A stretch of 64,000 nt of DNA from Crocodylus rhombifer. Its lineage: Eukaryota > Chordata > Crocodylia > Crocodylidae. The DNA lies in contig JAVSML010019080.1 in NCBI GenBank assembly GCA_038503035.1, forward strand, positions 1-64,000. Direction: 5' to 3'. A model generated the notes under the pieces. The model was not told the DNA's origin. It saw nothing but the letters and a program-made list of their open reading frames with translations, and did no database searches. This document shows positions 12,503 through 26,900 of this stretch, one piece after another (the first letter of the stretch is position 1; each line of letters begins with the position of its first letter). The position numbers and the translations under genes were made by a program.

Positions 12503-15500
12503 CATGGAGAAAGGGCCAGGTCCATGTATTCCATTAGTTAACTTCTCAGGGCTGTCCTTGGCTGCTAAATGATTCTCTGATAGTGGTTGTTTTGCGGTCA
12601 TCTTGTTGCTGCCCTCTTTTCTCCTGCCAAGTATGGCTAACCCTTAGACTCTAATAGCTGTATATTCCTAAATGTTGGGTTGTTGGCAGACTCCTAGCTT
12701 CCATAAACGCTGGAGCCCTGGGCCAGGGGCACTAGCCATAGTCTTGTGCTGAAGAGCCTTAAGTGGCAGTAGATGGAGCCATCCACCCAAGTCTATTTAT
12801 GAGGTCCCTGTCAGCCTCAATCTTTCCTCTTTGGATAGTTGGGTGTCTTGTCCCAAATCTGGTACGGTTATTTAGCAGATAGGTCTGTCTTAGCAGTGGG
12901 AAGAATGCTCAGTAAGAGGGTGAACACCACTTTAGTAGAGCCACAAGGGAGTAAGGGGCAGCAACACATAACGCTTTGCTAAGAGGGCTTGGGTTCTTGG
13001 AGGGGCTTCCATGCAGTTGGACTTTACTGTTAACTGACTATTGACTTTTCTGAAATTGGGTCAGACTCCTAGTGCAGTTGATCAGGGGTGCTTTCTTGAG
13101 TCTGGTCCTCAAAGGTTTTCTTCATTGGGAGGGCTGGAAATATAGTTCATCAGATGAGATCAGAGATCTGTCTGACTGCAGTGCTGGTTCTGTTCCCTAC
13201 GGTATCCCTAGATGCCATTTTGAAATCTGGTACTGTTGTTGACCCTGGTGAAAGCCCAGGAAGCCAAGCACCAACTAGCCATGTTTCAATCCAGTTAGAA
13301 CAAATCAAACCAGTTTGTGTGTTCCTGAAGAGGATTTTGAATGTTTGTGCACACCCACATGCTCATGTATGTGGTGGTCTCTCTGCTTTTGTGTACATTG
13401 AGCACAACAATAGAACTGGATTTCAGTGGATAAAGGAAGACTACAGGGCAGAAGCCACCAGATGTTAAAAGAAAATTCAAACAATCTGTCTAAAGCAAAT
13501 TTTAAAATCTCATCTGGGCTTAGTCTTTGGCTGATAGGAATTGAAGCCAAAATGGTTACTTGCTTATGTTTTAAGGGGGTCCTTGGAGGGTTGAAAGAAT
13601 AGGACCTAGCTGGAGTGTCAGCCATCTTAATAGGTGGAGGAGCCTGATCTCAATTTTTTTTTTTTAAGGTCACAAATTGTCTGGGAGGCCTCTACCCTAG
13701 AGTTTAATGGCTGCTTGTGCGCTGAGATTGAGGGGCCTTGGCAGAGTTGAGATGGAACCAGAATACTGGGGACAGGATCTGGGAGAGGGGAGAGATGGTG
13801 AGGTAGGGTATAGCTTATGGGAGCAAATGTGAGAACTGTTTCTGTCCTGCTGTCTGTTCAATGAGTATTTTATAAGGAAGATGCATGCAGGGGCATAGGG
13901 CTTGGGTGCAGCCTGCTCTCAGGGGCTGGTGCCTTGCTGCAGAGCGTGGGAACAGGAGAGAGGCACCTGGCAGAGAGGCTAGGCTAGTCCTTGCATGCCT
14001 CCTCTGACTCTATCAGTTTCTAAAATGTCTTTAGCAGGCTTGCTGGGACTCGGTGCGTCTGAGGTGGGTGGAGGAGGGAGCCTGCCTCTTCACTCTGGTG
14101 CAGGTTTCTCGGGAGAGTGAGGGTTTGTGTTCCTTCCTGTTCAGTCTGAGGCAGCCTGTAAAGGGCTGACTTGGCCAGTTGAGCTAGCAGGAATGCATCT
14201 GAATGGCTCTATGAGGGGCTTTATGAACCGCTGTAATGGAGGCTGGCAAGCTCTAGAACTGGGGAGTAGGGACAGGGGCTAGTTTGAGAGAGGTGTGGGT
14301 TTTTTTTGCAGGAGAGGTGTTGATTTCAGTGTATATGCAAAACTAGTGTGAGTGAACTTCTACTTGGAGTCATTCTTTTCTACCAAGATCGTCCATATCC
14401 TTTTGAGATGATATGGGGGATTGGTGGAAACCAATGCTGAAAAGCCACTGAATGGCTCAGAGTTGTCTCCCATAATTCCCCAGCAGTGTCAAATCCTGAC
14501 CCATCCCATATTGCCTGTCCCATCCCTCTTCCTTTGTTTTAGTCACTATTTTTTTTCTTTACCCCCTTTCCCTTCCCACTATCTCTACAGCACTCTTCCT
14601 TCCTGCTGCTTCACTGGTGGTGGCCGGGCTGCTTCTCCCATGATTCTTTGCATCTAGACGTGGCTGCACTGTGCCTTTAGTCAATCAGATCAACTCTTCT
14701 TTAACAGGTGTGTATGGAAATTATTTTTTTTTTTTTACATTTTAATGTTTGTGATTTTTTTTTTTTTCCTTTTTTAATTTTTCTTTCCTGTTTTAACTAT
14801 TTGTAATTCTCTGCAAGCACAGCAGGTGAGGCAAGAGGATATTCTGCTTTTTGGGACATGAGATGAAAGACCAGTTGTACAGGTCCAAAGGAGCATTGTG
14901 GGTTCAGCAGGTTCAGATTCCAGTCATAAACTTTATGGAGTTGGGATGGGTGCCCAAGGAGGAACTGAAAGTGAATCCCAGGGGCAGTGTAAAAGACTAC
15001 ATTTCCCTTATGGGGGCCCCTGCTTCACTAGTTCTTCCTGTTGGGGAATGATTGCATCTAGGACTGAATACAATGGGAATGGATGATGTTATCCTGATCA
15101 GAGTGCCCAGGGAATTGACTGGCTGTATCATAGAGTACAAAGAATGGTGCAGGAGCTGGTCTGATTGGGTGCCTATCAAAATACTTCCCACCCTAGTTCC
15201 TTGAGCAGCTCTGGCTGATGAAGGATCTTGTCACTGCTCTATTTGACTTCCACTTCCCCAGGGTTGTTAAGAGACAGAGGAGGGGAGTTGTATTTGTGGC
15301 CTTTCCCATTTGTACTCTGGGAGTTAGCTTTTAAGCAGTGTTGTCTCTGGAGGCTCCCTTTCAGAAAAAGAAGCCTGAAGAGAAAACTTCCATGTACTGC
15401 TTTCAGGTTCAGGATTGTTTTTTACTGCTTGGAATTACGCTATGCTCTTGCTAGGAGCATTTGTTCCTCTAGCGTCCTGATGTACTTCTCCACTAGGGTG

Positions 15501-16299
15501 GAAAATAGAAACGTCAGTAAGTGAGAGTTGCTGTGGTGATACCAGATATTCTCCTCAAGCAAAAATGATCTTTTGTCTGCCATCCTTCCTGAAGATCCAG
15601 GGCCACACCTTTTGTAGGCAGGTAGCCAGGGCAGGGAATGGGGAAAATGAATGGCTCTTCATGGTGGGGACATTAGCTCTCCGACAACTGTAAGCCCATA
15701 AAGATGCAGCTATTACTATCTGGCTTCTGTAAGCCAGTCGGTTCTCTGGTGGAATGGGCTTTCTCTGTAGTGACAATTGTACTTGCCTTGCTGACTCTCT
15801 TGTCAAGAGTTTCTGCAGCCTGAAAGAGCTTGAGAGAATGCCCTTATCCTTCAGGTGATCCCTGTAGGGGAAGCTAAAGGGACTCTAAGATTGTACAGGA
15901 GGTCTTGGGCATATTAGGTGGGATTGCCTCTCTTGGGGTTGTTGCTTCTTCAAGGTGCGGAAGACGGATCAGTCAGTTCCATCAAAGATCTCATCCCTGG
16001 GGGCAGGCCTGTTTTGAAGCTTGGATCAGGGGGAGCCCCCTTGTAGCGGGGAGGATGCCTCTGCCATGCAGGCCAGCTGTATCAGGCCAGTGGCTCTTGT
16101 CTCTGGGGTTGAGTGCTAGGTTGGGGCAGAATTGACGCTTATTCTTTCAGTGCTAAAATAATCTGATCTTTTGGAATCTGTCTCCTGACCACTGATATCT
16201 TCTCTCCTTCCTTCCTTCTTTCCCCTTGGCCCCAACTGTGTGTGGTGAAGTGAGGGGTACTTCCCCTCTTGTTTTTTCTTCCCCTCTGATTGACACCAG
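12503..16299. other. Intron before the first coding exon of CTNND1, nothing recognised
   Basis: Several T runs (about 13652-13666 and 14722-14768) and otherwise unique-looking sequence. A pyrimidine-rich tract at 16195-16290 leads into the acceptor of the first coding exon. Confidence 0.5.
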
Positions 16300-16551
16300 T
16301 TTCCCTCACACACATACCCTGTGCCCTACGCCCACCCCCTGTGCGGGGTCCTCATCATGGACGACTCAGAAGTGGAGTCGACTGCCAGCATCCTGGCCTC
16401 TGTCAAGGAACAGGAGGCACAGTTTGAGAAGCTGACCCGGGCGCTGGAGGAGGAACGGCGTCATGTCTCAGCACAGCTGGAGCGCGTCCGGGTCTCCCCA
16501 CATGATGCCAGCCAGACGATGGCCAACGGTACCCTCACCCGTCGGCATCAG
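16300..16551 (+). CDS. CTNND1: CTNND1 first coding exon (residues 1-65), with 57 nt of 5' UTR
   Basis: A polypyrimidine tract and CACCAG acceptor put the exon start at 16300. The ATG at 16357 begins [20 protein letters not shown], the canonical isoform-1 start of p120. The donor is CATCAG|GTAAAA at 16551/16552. Residues 10-45 are heptad-like and charged, forming the N-terminal coiled coil that is present only in isoform 1. Met55 (ATG at 16519, [11 protein letters not shown]) matches the isoform-2 start. The frame upstream of the ATG is open to the acceptor, but family comparison favours 16357. Confidence 0.95.
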
Positions 16552-19500
16552 GTAAAACCCCCTCAAGAGAGGTGGGCATGCAGGACTCCAGAGCCCTTTT
16601 CTCTGCCTCATTGTGGACAGTAATGGATGCTGGAGCGTCTCTGGGCTCCCAGGAGAGTTGGCCTGTAGTGAAGTGGCACTCCTCACTCTCCCAGCTTGCT
16701 TTTACAGAGCAGCTGTTTCCCCAGCTAACTGATACAAGTACCTGTTGTAACTTGTCATTTGCACTGTAGATCTGGAGGATTTTTTTTTTTTTTTTGTGTA
16801 AAAGGCCCCATAGGGCATCTGGTCATAAGAGGACTGGTGTGTGGTAAGAGAATGATCAATTAGATAGGAAGGTACTGGTTGATCTCTGTAGTACTAGAGA
16901 CTCTTAAAGCAGATTGGGTAGAAATGCAGTCCCGGGCAGAAATGTTTGTATGGGGGAGAAGGAGGGAGGGCAGTTGGGGAGCTCTGAGGACTGAGCCCTC
17001 CCCTGTGCACATGTACCTAGAATAGCTTCATTTTGAAATGCTCATAAATACGATCAGGTTTTTTAGGATTATTTTTGGAGCACTTCTGCCACTTCTGGAG
17101 TGCTTTGTAGGGTACTTACAGCTGTCCACTTGATGTTTTGAGTATTTGAGAGGCATTTTAAGTGCTTTAAATGCTACCTCTGTTCATGCCCTTGGTGTTC
17201 TGGCATTGTAACCTGGCAGTGGCACCTGAATTACTTTGTGTATGCTGTGTTATGGTAGGAAGAGTTCAAAGCCACGCATAGGAACATAGATAGCTGTGAG
17301 TAGCAAGCCCTGCACAGAAGCTTAGCTAGAGCCCAATCTGACCAGACTTGGCATAGTCTGAGGCACTTTGGTCACATCCTGGTGATATGTGAGCACCTTG
17401 GCACTTTGATTTGTATATGTTCTCTTCATGCCTGTAAGAGACGGGGCTGCACCTTTTAATTTTGTAGATAAAGAACTGAGACCCAGAGTTCCAGAGACAT
17501 GGGTTTAATTCCCTGCTGTCCTACAATGCCCTATAACTAGGAAGGCTCCTGAAGTCCTGGGTTAGCATTTGAACTGCTGGATAGGTGGCCAGGACAGGGC
17601 AAATGCCAAAGGAAGCAGAGGAGAACTAGTTCTATATTTACATGGTTTTAAATGAACTTTCTGCTAAAGTGACTCTGGTTCTGTTTCTCACTCTGCTCTT
17701 TGGCTATCCTAAACTCAAGATCCTTTGTGCCCCCTCAGTGGCCAGATTACAATGGCAGGAGGCATGCTGTGTGCAGGGTGGGGTTTAGCTCTGGCTGTGG
17801 ATACTAGTTCTACTTGAGAAAATTTGGAGGTGCTGTTTGAGGGTAAGAGTTTTGCAGGGAATACGTGGGAGTAAAGTTAGCTTCCAAGTCATCAGAAGGA
17901 GTGAGAACCCATAGTACAGTGGTCTGCTGCTTGAAACTATTCATGGTGTTCCCCCTAATTCTTCTGAGATGCTGAAATGTCTTATGACCTATTGCTCCCA
18001 TATCAAAGAAAGATGTAAAAATCCTGAGGAATGGATCCGTCTTTGGCATGACTGTTCAGCACCTACCTCAAGGGCACTTGCTTCCTTTACCTAAGGGAGT
18101 AAGAGCGTAGGGTATGTGGAATCTCCTTGGAGTCAATGCTGGCACACTTCTAGGGTCTTGCAACTGGCTCCTGCAACATTTGGGCCTGACTAGGGTGAGA
18201 AGGGCATTTGAAACTTGAGTAGCCTTTGCCATGGGGGGCATCTGACCCATCTTACTTGGGCAGCAGGATAATGGTGTAGCTAGCTTCATGGGCATGCTGT
18301 TACAACTTGTGTTTCAGAACGGCCGCTTCCTGGGCGATGCTGACCTGGAGAGGCAGAAATTTCCAGATCTGAAACTTAACGGACCCCAGGTAAAGGAATG
18401 GTGTGAGAGGGTGTTATCTGCTCTTGGATAATGGCAAACTCTGTGTTCAGGGTTCCTCTGGCACTTCCTCTCCAGAAGGGACAGGGACAAGCCTCGTGAG
18501 GTGGTGGGTGCAAGGTTCTCCCACTGCCTGTTCTGCATATTCTTTCTCCTCTCTTGTGCTTGCTTCCCTTCATGACTGCAGATTTGGCACTGAGGAGACA
18601 ACCCCTCCATTCAGCAAAAAGCCTTGTCTTGGCCCCCTCCCCATAACCTCTCATCCTGTGCAGTCATTTCACTTCATTTGTAAGGAGTGTGGCCTGTGAA
18701 GATGAGGGTTGGATTCTAAAATACCTCTAAGCTGAGTGGCTTGCATGGAAGAATTGGTTCCTCCAGTACCCAGGGGCATAAAAATTGTAGGTGCCTTCCT
18801 CCCTTTTCAGGAGATGGAAACATGGCAATAAGTTGCTTGCATGCTTGGACAACTTTTGTGTGAGGAAAGATGGGGCTTTTTCCACTTTCCCGACTATGGC
18901 CTGGGTACAAGAGCTAGGTCTCATCTGTCTGTGTGGGAGGTGGAGTTAATTCATCTGGGCTTAGTTGATCCATCTTTCCTTTTTGCCATAGGACCACAGC
19001 CATCTCTTATACAGCACTATCCCAAGGATGCAGGATCCAGGCCAGATCGTGGAGGAGACTTATACCATGGAAGAGGACCCAGAGGGTGCCATGTCGGTTG
19101 TCTCTGTGGAAACATCGGATGATGGGACTACCCGGCGCACAGAAACCACGGTGAGGAATGAGGCAGGATGATATTGAGTGTGTTGGAAGACTCTGGCTCT
19201 TTTGGCGCTTTTTTTTTTTTGGTGTTTTTTTCCTAAAAGGTGTGTGTGTGCATGCACACACATTGGTGGGGGGAGGGGGGTTGTACTCTAAGCTGTCTTT
19301 GTTCTTCTCTGGTGATAGCAACTGAAACCAGGCATGAGGCCAGGAGGCTGAGATTTGGAGCATGGGTGGGCAAAATACAGCCTGGAGGCCAACTGATTGG
19401 ACCTGGCCTGCAGGTGGGCATCCATTAGTTGACTGTATTTGGCCCATGGCTCCCCACACAGTGCTTCTCATGGGGCCAAGACCCTCCCGCTCCTGCCTGG

Positions 19501-22500
19501 GGCAGCCTGTGGTATGTTCCTATGTGCCCTGGTCCTGGCCAATGCATGCAACTTTATGGTGGGACTGCTCCCAGTTTGGCTGCAGCTGCCTGGGTACTGC
19601 TTGGCTCTCCCCGCCTCCAGTGGCTCCTCCTGGCATTGCTGCACTGCTCCAGGTAGTGTGGGGATGTGTGCCGGGCACCACATGTCTGGCCAGGCTGGGT
19701 GGGCTGGAGGAAGCTGCAGCCAGGTGGCTTCTGCCCCAGCATGCAGGGCTCCAGTTTTTGGCTGCCTTCCATGCACTCCACCTGCCTGCAGATGGCTGTT
19801 CATTGCTGTGGGTGGAAAGTGGCCAGGAGCTGGAGCCCAGCATGTTGGGGCAGTAACTGCCTGGCTGCAGCTTCTCCACTAGCTGGGTGTGTGGTGCCCA
19901 GCACATGTCCCCACACCTTCCCTGCATAACCTGCTGCCTGGAGTCATGCAGTAGGGGCTGGAGGTGAGGAGAGCCATATAGTAGATGGGCAGCTGCAGCA
20001 GCAGCCCTGTTGGGAAGGTGTGCGTGTTGGGTGGGCTGGGGTGGTGCTGTTGGACTGGTGCAGGCAGGAGCATGGCACAGGCTGCCCTGGGTGGCAGTGG
20101 TTGGGGCTCAGCGCCATCCACAGGCTGGATGAAGGTTGGGGCAGGTGGGGGTGGACTGCACTGCACTGTCCAGGTGAGCTCTGCATGCGCTGCCTGCCCC
20201 CACCACCTTTACCCAGCTCCTGGGACCGTGTGGGCAGCCTGCCACACGTGCACATCTCCCTCTAATGCAGTTGCCTCTGTATACACTACTCAAACAAAAA
20301 GCAGAACAAATTTGCAGATTTGGAAGACAAGTTCATGGATGACACCAAGCTAGGAGGTGTAGTAGATATGCTGGAGGGTAGGGTTAGCATTCAGAGTGAC
20401 CTAGACAAATTGGAGGATTAGGCCAAAAGAAATATCATGAGGTTCAACAAGGACAAGTGCATAGTCCTGCCCTTAGCAATGCGTCATATTGTTCCATGGT
20501 ACAGGCTTGGGACTGACTGGCTAGGTAGCAGCCTTGTAGAAAGGGATTTGGGGGTTACAGTGGACAATAAGCTGAATATGAGTCAGCAGTGTGCCCTTGT
20601 TGCTAAGGAGGCTAACAACATACTGGGCTACATTAATTGGATTGTTGCCTGCAGACTGAGGGAAGTGATTTATTCCACTATATTCTGCACTGGTGAGGCC
20701 ACATCTAGAGTACTGTGTCCAGTTGCCTTCTCCCCGGACAGGATGAGTCAAGTTGGGGAGAGTCCAGCAGAGGGCAGTGAAAATGGTTTGGGAGCTGGGG
20801 CACATGACTTGTGAGGAGAGGCTGAGGGAACTGGGTCTGCAGAAGAGAAGACTGGGGGAAGGGGGGTTGATAGTAACCTTTTAATTACCTGAAGGGTAGT
20901 TCCAAAGAGGATGGAGTGTTCTCTGGGGTGACAGATGACAGGGCAAGGAGCAATGGTCTCAGGTTGCAGCAAGGGAGATTTAGGTTGGATATTAGGAAAG
21001 ACTTGCCCACCCCTGGATTGGAGGAAATGCTGAGGGAGCCTGGGACTAGGATGGCAGGGGGTGCATAATTTGGGAATGATGAGGATCAGCAGGATGCAAT
21101 CTTAAGTTGAGAACATTGTGTTGACCATGTCTCCAGGTAAAGAAAGTAGTGAAGACTGTGACCACAAGGACAGTACAGCAGGTTCCTGTTGGGCCAGATG
21201 GGTTACCTCTGGAGGGTTCACCTGTCACCAATAACTATGTCCAGACAATGGACAGGAACTTCCGTAAAAATGGCAACAGTGGACCTGGCAGCTACTTAAG
21301 CCAGGCTGGCACTGCCACGCTCCCTCGCAACTACCACTACCCAGATGGCTACAGTCGCCCTTATGATGATGGCTACCCTGGCAGTGATCACAACTACGGC
21401 AGTCTGTCCCGTGTGACTCGAATTGATGAACGTTACCGTCCCTCCATGGATGGTTACCGGGCCCCTAGCCGGCAGGACGTCTATGGTCCCCAACCACAGG
21501 TGCGAGTAGGGGGGAGCAACATGGACCTGAACCGCTTCCATGCAGAGCCTTATGGGCTAGAAGATGACCAGCGCAGCGTTGGCTATGATGACATGGATTA
21601 TGGTCTGATATCAGATTATGGCACAGCCAGGCGGGCAGGGACGCCCTCGGATCCCCGGCGACGACTCAGGTATCTGTCACGCTTGGTATACTTGAAACAC
21701 ATAGGTCTTTTGGTTATCCTTTTATCCCTGCCTTTGGTGCCCAGTGGTGGCTGATTCAGAGGGTGGTGTGTGTGTTGGGGTGGCTCTTCTGTACCTGCTG
21801 AGACATGCCTGACTCTAATTATAGCTGTGAGTATTTTAATTGGTAGTAAAATTATACATTTAATTGAACTTTCCTTCCTGCAGCAGGACAGCTCAGTGGG
21901 TTTTTCATTCTAAACGTTGCCCTCCCATTATTTGCTTCCCTACCCATATATTCAGTCCTTTTAAGGAAAAGTCTTTCATGCTCCGATGCTCCGGGCCCCT
22001 TGGTTGTTCTCTTTGGCACTGTCTGATAGCCCCTCCAAACTGGTAGGGCACTTTCCTTTTGTAACAGCCAGCCCGTTGGGTGGAACAAAGTATTTATGGC
22101 AAAGTTTGCATCATGACTCATCCTACTTTGTAATGATGCCACAACTGCTGTTCTTTTCATGGTTCTACAAAGAGATGAGCCTCATCTTGAAGTGGCATTG
22201 TCTTCAACTTTCAACTATCACTGAACTGGGGATGCAGGATGTGCCTGTAGAAATAAAGACTCGCAGGGGAGGCTTAGGCTGAATGAGGATAGGTCACTAG
22301 GTAGGTGTATCTCACAAACTACCAGAGGGATACAGCCCCTTGAAGTACTTTTTAGCAGGATGGGCAGCTGTCAAACCTGTTTAAAGACAGCAGGGCTTTT
22401 TTTAACTTGGGTGGTTCAATCATTCTCTAGTTGATTATCAGAGTGATTACTTGATGGGAGGAGCAGCCTACTAGATACTGGAAAAATATGTAGTGGTGCG

Positions 22501-23867
22501 TCTTTCATGACTTGAGACTTGGTGTCTCAGGTAAGCTGCTAAAATACTGTTACACTAACTAAGAACCTAGACAATTTGCTCTTTTGAGGAGGGGGATTTA
22601 AGATCTTTCTCCCTTCTTGCTTAACAGTTTAACTGAACGTAGAATTTCACGGAGTTGAGACCTGCATAGTTTTCAGCTTGGCCTGTTAAAGGGAATGAAT
22701 TGTGAATTCAAAGTGGAACTCTGCCAGCACAGGGCTCAAACATGCAACTCCTCCCTATATTCATGATGTGTGCATGTCTTTTTGTTTGCCCATCCAGGCT
22801 GAGAAGGGGTCTTTCTCCTTGATTTTTAACCTAGTCTGAGATCCTTGGGGCCCCAGCATCTTAGAAGAACTCTTAACTGAATGACAGTGGTCCTCTGTGT
22901 GTGCATGGTGTCTGTCTTCCTCCTCCTCTTCCCCCAAGTGAGTTATGGATGGTTCACATACTTGGGCTTAGTGGCAAGGTGAAGCAAAGTATAAGGATGC
23001 GCAGCTCCTCAAACGTTGTCTCTGGCTGTATGCTTATGCTGAATGGCCAGGAGAACAGAGTGGTGGTGGGGTACATTGGGAGAGAAGGATCAAGCAGCCC
23101 CTCAGCCCAGTCTCTTGGGCTCTGCTGGTGTAATCTTATCCAGTGTCATTCTGTTCATCACTTTTTAATCCTGCAGTCTGTGGTTACTGGAATGACAAAC
23201 TGTCTGTAGAATTTACACGATTGCACTTCCCTTGTACTCTAGTTCCCAGTCCCATGAGTGTGCTTTGGTCTCTGTACAGACTGATAAGGATCACAGAAAT
23301 ATGTGGAATCCAAGCATTGTTGGAGTTGACTTACCACAACTTTCTCAATTACCATCCTGTCTTTTAACCTCCTATTTTTAGGGGCTAACTGGCAAGATTA
23401 ATATCCCCTGAGATGTTTGTTGAGCAATGGCCTAACTTATTTGTGTGTTTGGCAGTTTGCCCTCCTTCAGAGTTTAAGAATCTCCCTACTGTCTCTACTG
23501 GCTGTAATCGGTATGAAGGACATGGATCCATTTGACATGTGTTTATAGCAACTTGTTGAGCATGCACAAAACTTCAGGTGCAGTGGAATGAGACACCAAT
23601 CACTGTAAATGTTTTTTTTTTTTTCTTCTGTTTCAGTGGAAGTACTTAGGCTGTCTTGAGTCTGACTGATAGACTTGATATGAAACAAGTTGAGCTTTCC
23701 TTGTAGCAAAAGTCATTTGAAAGTGGTATTATCCAGAATGCTGAAGACTTCATTGATCTGGAGTCTATAAATTTTATTAACAGAGTCTCTTGACAACAGC
23801 TGTGTAGCATGCCTTGCTATTTGGATCAAATCTTGTGATGATAGCATGTTGGCCATCTGTGGTGTTG

Positions 23868-23903
<36 letters not shown>

Positions 23904-26900
23904 TGATAGCATGTTGGCCATCTGTGGTGTTGCTACTTGTGTGTGTGTGCCTATAACCTGTAAGGCTAAAGAAGTACTGAGGCACCATGGTCAGTGGCTT
24001 CTGGTCACAGGATTGACATGCATCTTCAGTCACTTTTTAAGTTATCAAAACCATAAAATCAACTCTAGCTCCAGCAGAATAGCTTTCAGATCTCTGACTA
24101 GCCACTCCAACTGGAATGCATAGGTGATCTTGACCTGCACCTCTGGTTGGACCCTGACCTATCCTCTGGCTGTAAAAGCTCCATATGTAACCACAAGCTA
24201 TAATGGAGTGAGACACAGCCATGCCTATTGCACTAACAGGTTAAGAACATTTAATCAGTATGTCTTGAGGAATGTTATTGATTATGGCATGTACTTGGAG
24301 CTAGACTAGGGTACTAGTCTTGGGATAAAATTCTGTTGAGAAGTAAAGGAGTTCCTGCTGCCAGGACTCCTATAGTTGCTTCTGCTCCCAAGATTGAAAT
24401 TTCTACACTTAAGGTCAGATGCAAAGAAGCACTGTATGATTTAATCCGGGAGTGGCCAACCTATGGTATGCCTGCCACAAGTGGCACTGACAGGCTTTGT
24501 GGGTGATGCGTGACAGAGTGGGGAAAGGACAAGCAGCACAGTGGCAGGCAGGGCAGGGAGTAGAAAAGAGTACCAAATTGGGTAGAGCACACAGTGCAGG
24601 AAGTCAAAAACAAAGTAGCAGATTGGAGCAGTCAGTTGAGCTGGGGAAGGACTCAGTGACACCTGGAGAGTGGGGCTGATTTCTATGGCACACCTGCTTA
24701 AAAAAAATGTTGGCTCCCACAGCTTTAGCCAAATACTCTTCTAGGCAAAGCTGAACCAGAGTTTGGTATCCTATGGAGTTATGAAGGTAGCCCTGGTAAT
24801 GCAGTTGTGTGGTGGAAGCTGTACTGTATGGATATTGCAGGTGCAGGGTGTTTCAAGAAGCATCTTAGTTCAGCTTTCCTTATTTAATATAAAATAATGT
24901 AATACACAATAAAAGCATGGTCTCCATTTGCTTGTCTGCTTTATATTTGACTTAAAAAAAAAAATTGCTCTGTTGAGGCTGAGGGCTGTTTGGGAGACCA
25001 AATTCTCTTGTTTTTGTTTTGCTTTTTCCTCTTGCCTTGATTTCCACCCCCACCCCTTTGGAAGTGTAAATATAGTTACAAAACTGTAGGGACTGAATTA
25101 ACACCTTCACATGGGTTTTGCCACTTACACATCCTGCTGCCTCATGTCTCTCTAGCAGGAGTGATGTTAAGTTTGTCATTTACTTAGAAATGCCAGCCAA
25201 AAACGGGATGTCTGTGCCAAGTACTACATACAGTCGGATACAATTGTCCCTGTTTTGTAGATGAGGTTAGCTTAGAGATGGAGCAACTTGCCTAATGTGG
25301 CTCAAATGGGAAATATCATCTTCTCCCAATTTCCTAGGCTACGGTGATGACTGCAAGATCATTAAATGTTTCTATGAGTCTTTTCCCTTGGCAGTTCCTA
25401 TGTGGCAATGCAGTCTTACTTGTAGAACAGTAGCATCCAAGATTTGAGTTCCACTTAGTTCAGAGAACCATTTTGCTTTTGCAAATATCCTCCACCAGTT
25501 GGTGGGACAGAGAGCTTTCCTCAAACTTTTTTGAACTAATCTGCATTTAAGTATTCTTAAATAAAAAGGTGCTGGCAAGTTGTGCTTGTTGGTGTGTCTC
25601 ATGTCATTTGTGCAGTAAGCCATGGCAAAAGGATGGATGAAATGTCCAGATACAGTGTCAAGATTGCAATTTGTGCCCTGTATAAACTGGGTGCCCTTAA
25701 AATCCGATCCTGCTGTTGAACTGTACCCATCTAACTACTATATAATGGTCTTTACATGAAACACTTAAAACCTGGCTTAAGCTCTAGAGAATACTTATTA
25801 GGAGCAATCTGTCCCTGAGGTGAAGAAGGTAGGCTTGCCCAACCGTAGATCATTTTCCCCCTAACTTCTTTGGATTTAGACTTTTGGCATTAACATGCCC
25901 TCTAGTGGCAAGAGCGCGGAACTACTTGGGAAAGTGCAACAGCATTGTCTGCAATTGCAAGGAAATTTAATTGGCCATGATTTCTCATGAAATCAACTTA
26001 CAAAATGGGTTTTTTATAATACACTGTTTTAGAATGTCCCAATGCTTACTGAAATACAGAGACTGTTAACATGATTAGACTATGCCACTAGCAGACTAAG
26101 TGGAGGCACCAATCAGTGAAGTGAAAACATTTTATACTGAGGCTAGCATTAATTAGTATTTGTAAACTTTTTTTTGTAGAATGCTACATAAAGATGTTAC
26201 AACTCCTATTATGTATACATGTATATTAATGCATTTAAATCTAGATTCATATAATGTGATTTATCATATTATTTATTTTCTGTGGCATTTGCTATTAAAC
26301 TATACCACATATGCCCCTCTGCCAACTGGTGGCAGGGGGTGGGGCTGACGGGAAATGCTTGCAAAAATTGCTTTGTCTTGCTATAAGCTGAGTAGATCCC
26401 TAGTCATTGCTTCTGGATCTTGCTTATTGATAGAGAATCTGTGGAAGTCCTAACTGAGATCTGGATCCTGTCAGACTACATGCAGTTCAACAAACTGCCT
26501 CCAAGAGGTTTCAGTCTTTTTATTTAACTAAGTAAAAAGCAGGGTTTGGGAGGGATGGAGAAGAAATGGCTACTATTGCCCTGGACAGTGCATCTTCATA
26601 TTTTCCTCTGCCCAGGCAAAAGAAGCTGCTCCACCCTCTATTGAAATACAGACTATGAGGAGAAGGAGACTGTATCTTGGTCAGTCTGACTCTCAGTAGA
26701 CAAGTGTAGGCTTTTTGGATCCTCAACTTACTTTCTTCCCCAAGTAACTTTTGCTTACAGAAGCCAGGAACTGAAAAGGGCATGTAAAATGTTTTCTTCT
26801 TGGAAGACAGGGAACTTCGTTACAGAGTGCAGACGGCCCTGAAAAATCTTAGCCTCCAAATGCAGGTCACCCTGGCTCAGCTGTTTTTGCATTAGAAGTT

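Noticed and set aside
16321..16356. In-frame N-terminal extension of CTNND1 upstream of the ATG at 16357
   Set aside because: The frame is open to the acceptor, but the known isoform-1 start is MDDSEV and no conserved residues precede it.
19362..20353. Several frames of 90-164 codons on both strands
   Set aside because: They belong to the GC-rich interior of the intronic hAT-like element. Composition explains the open frames.
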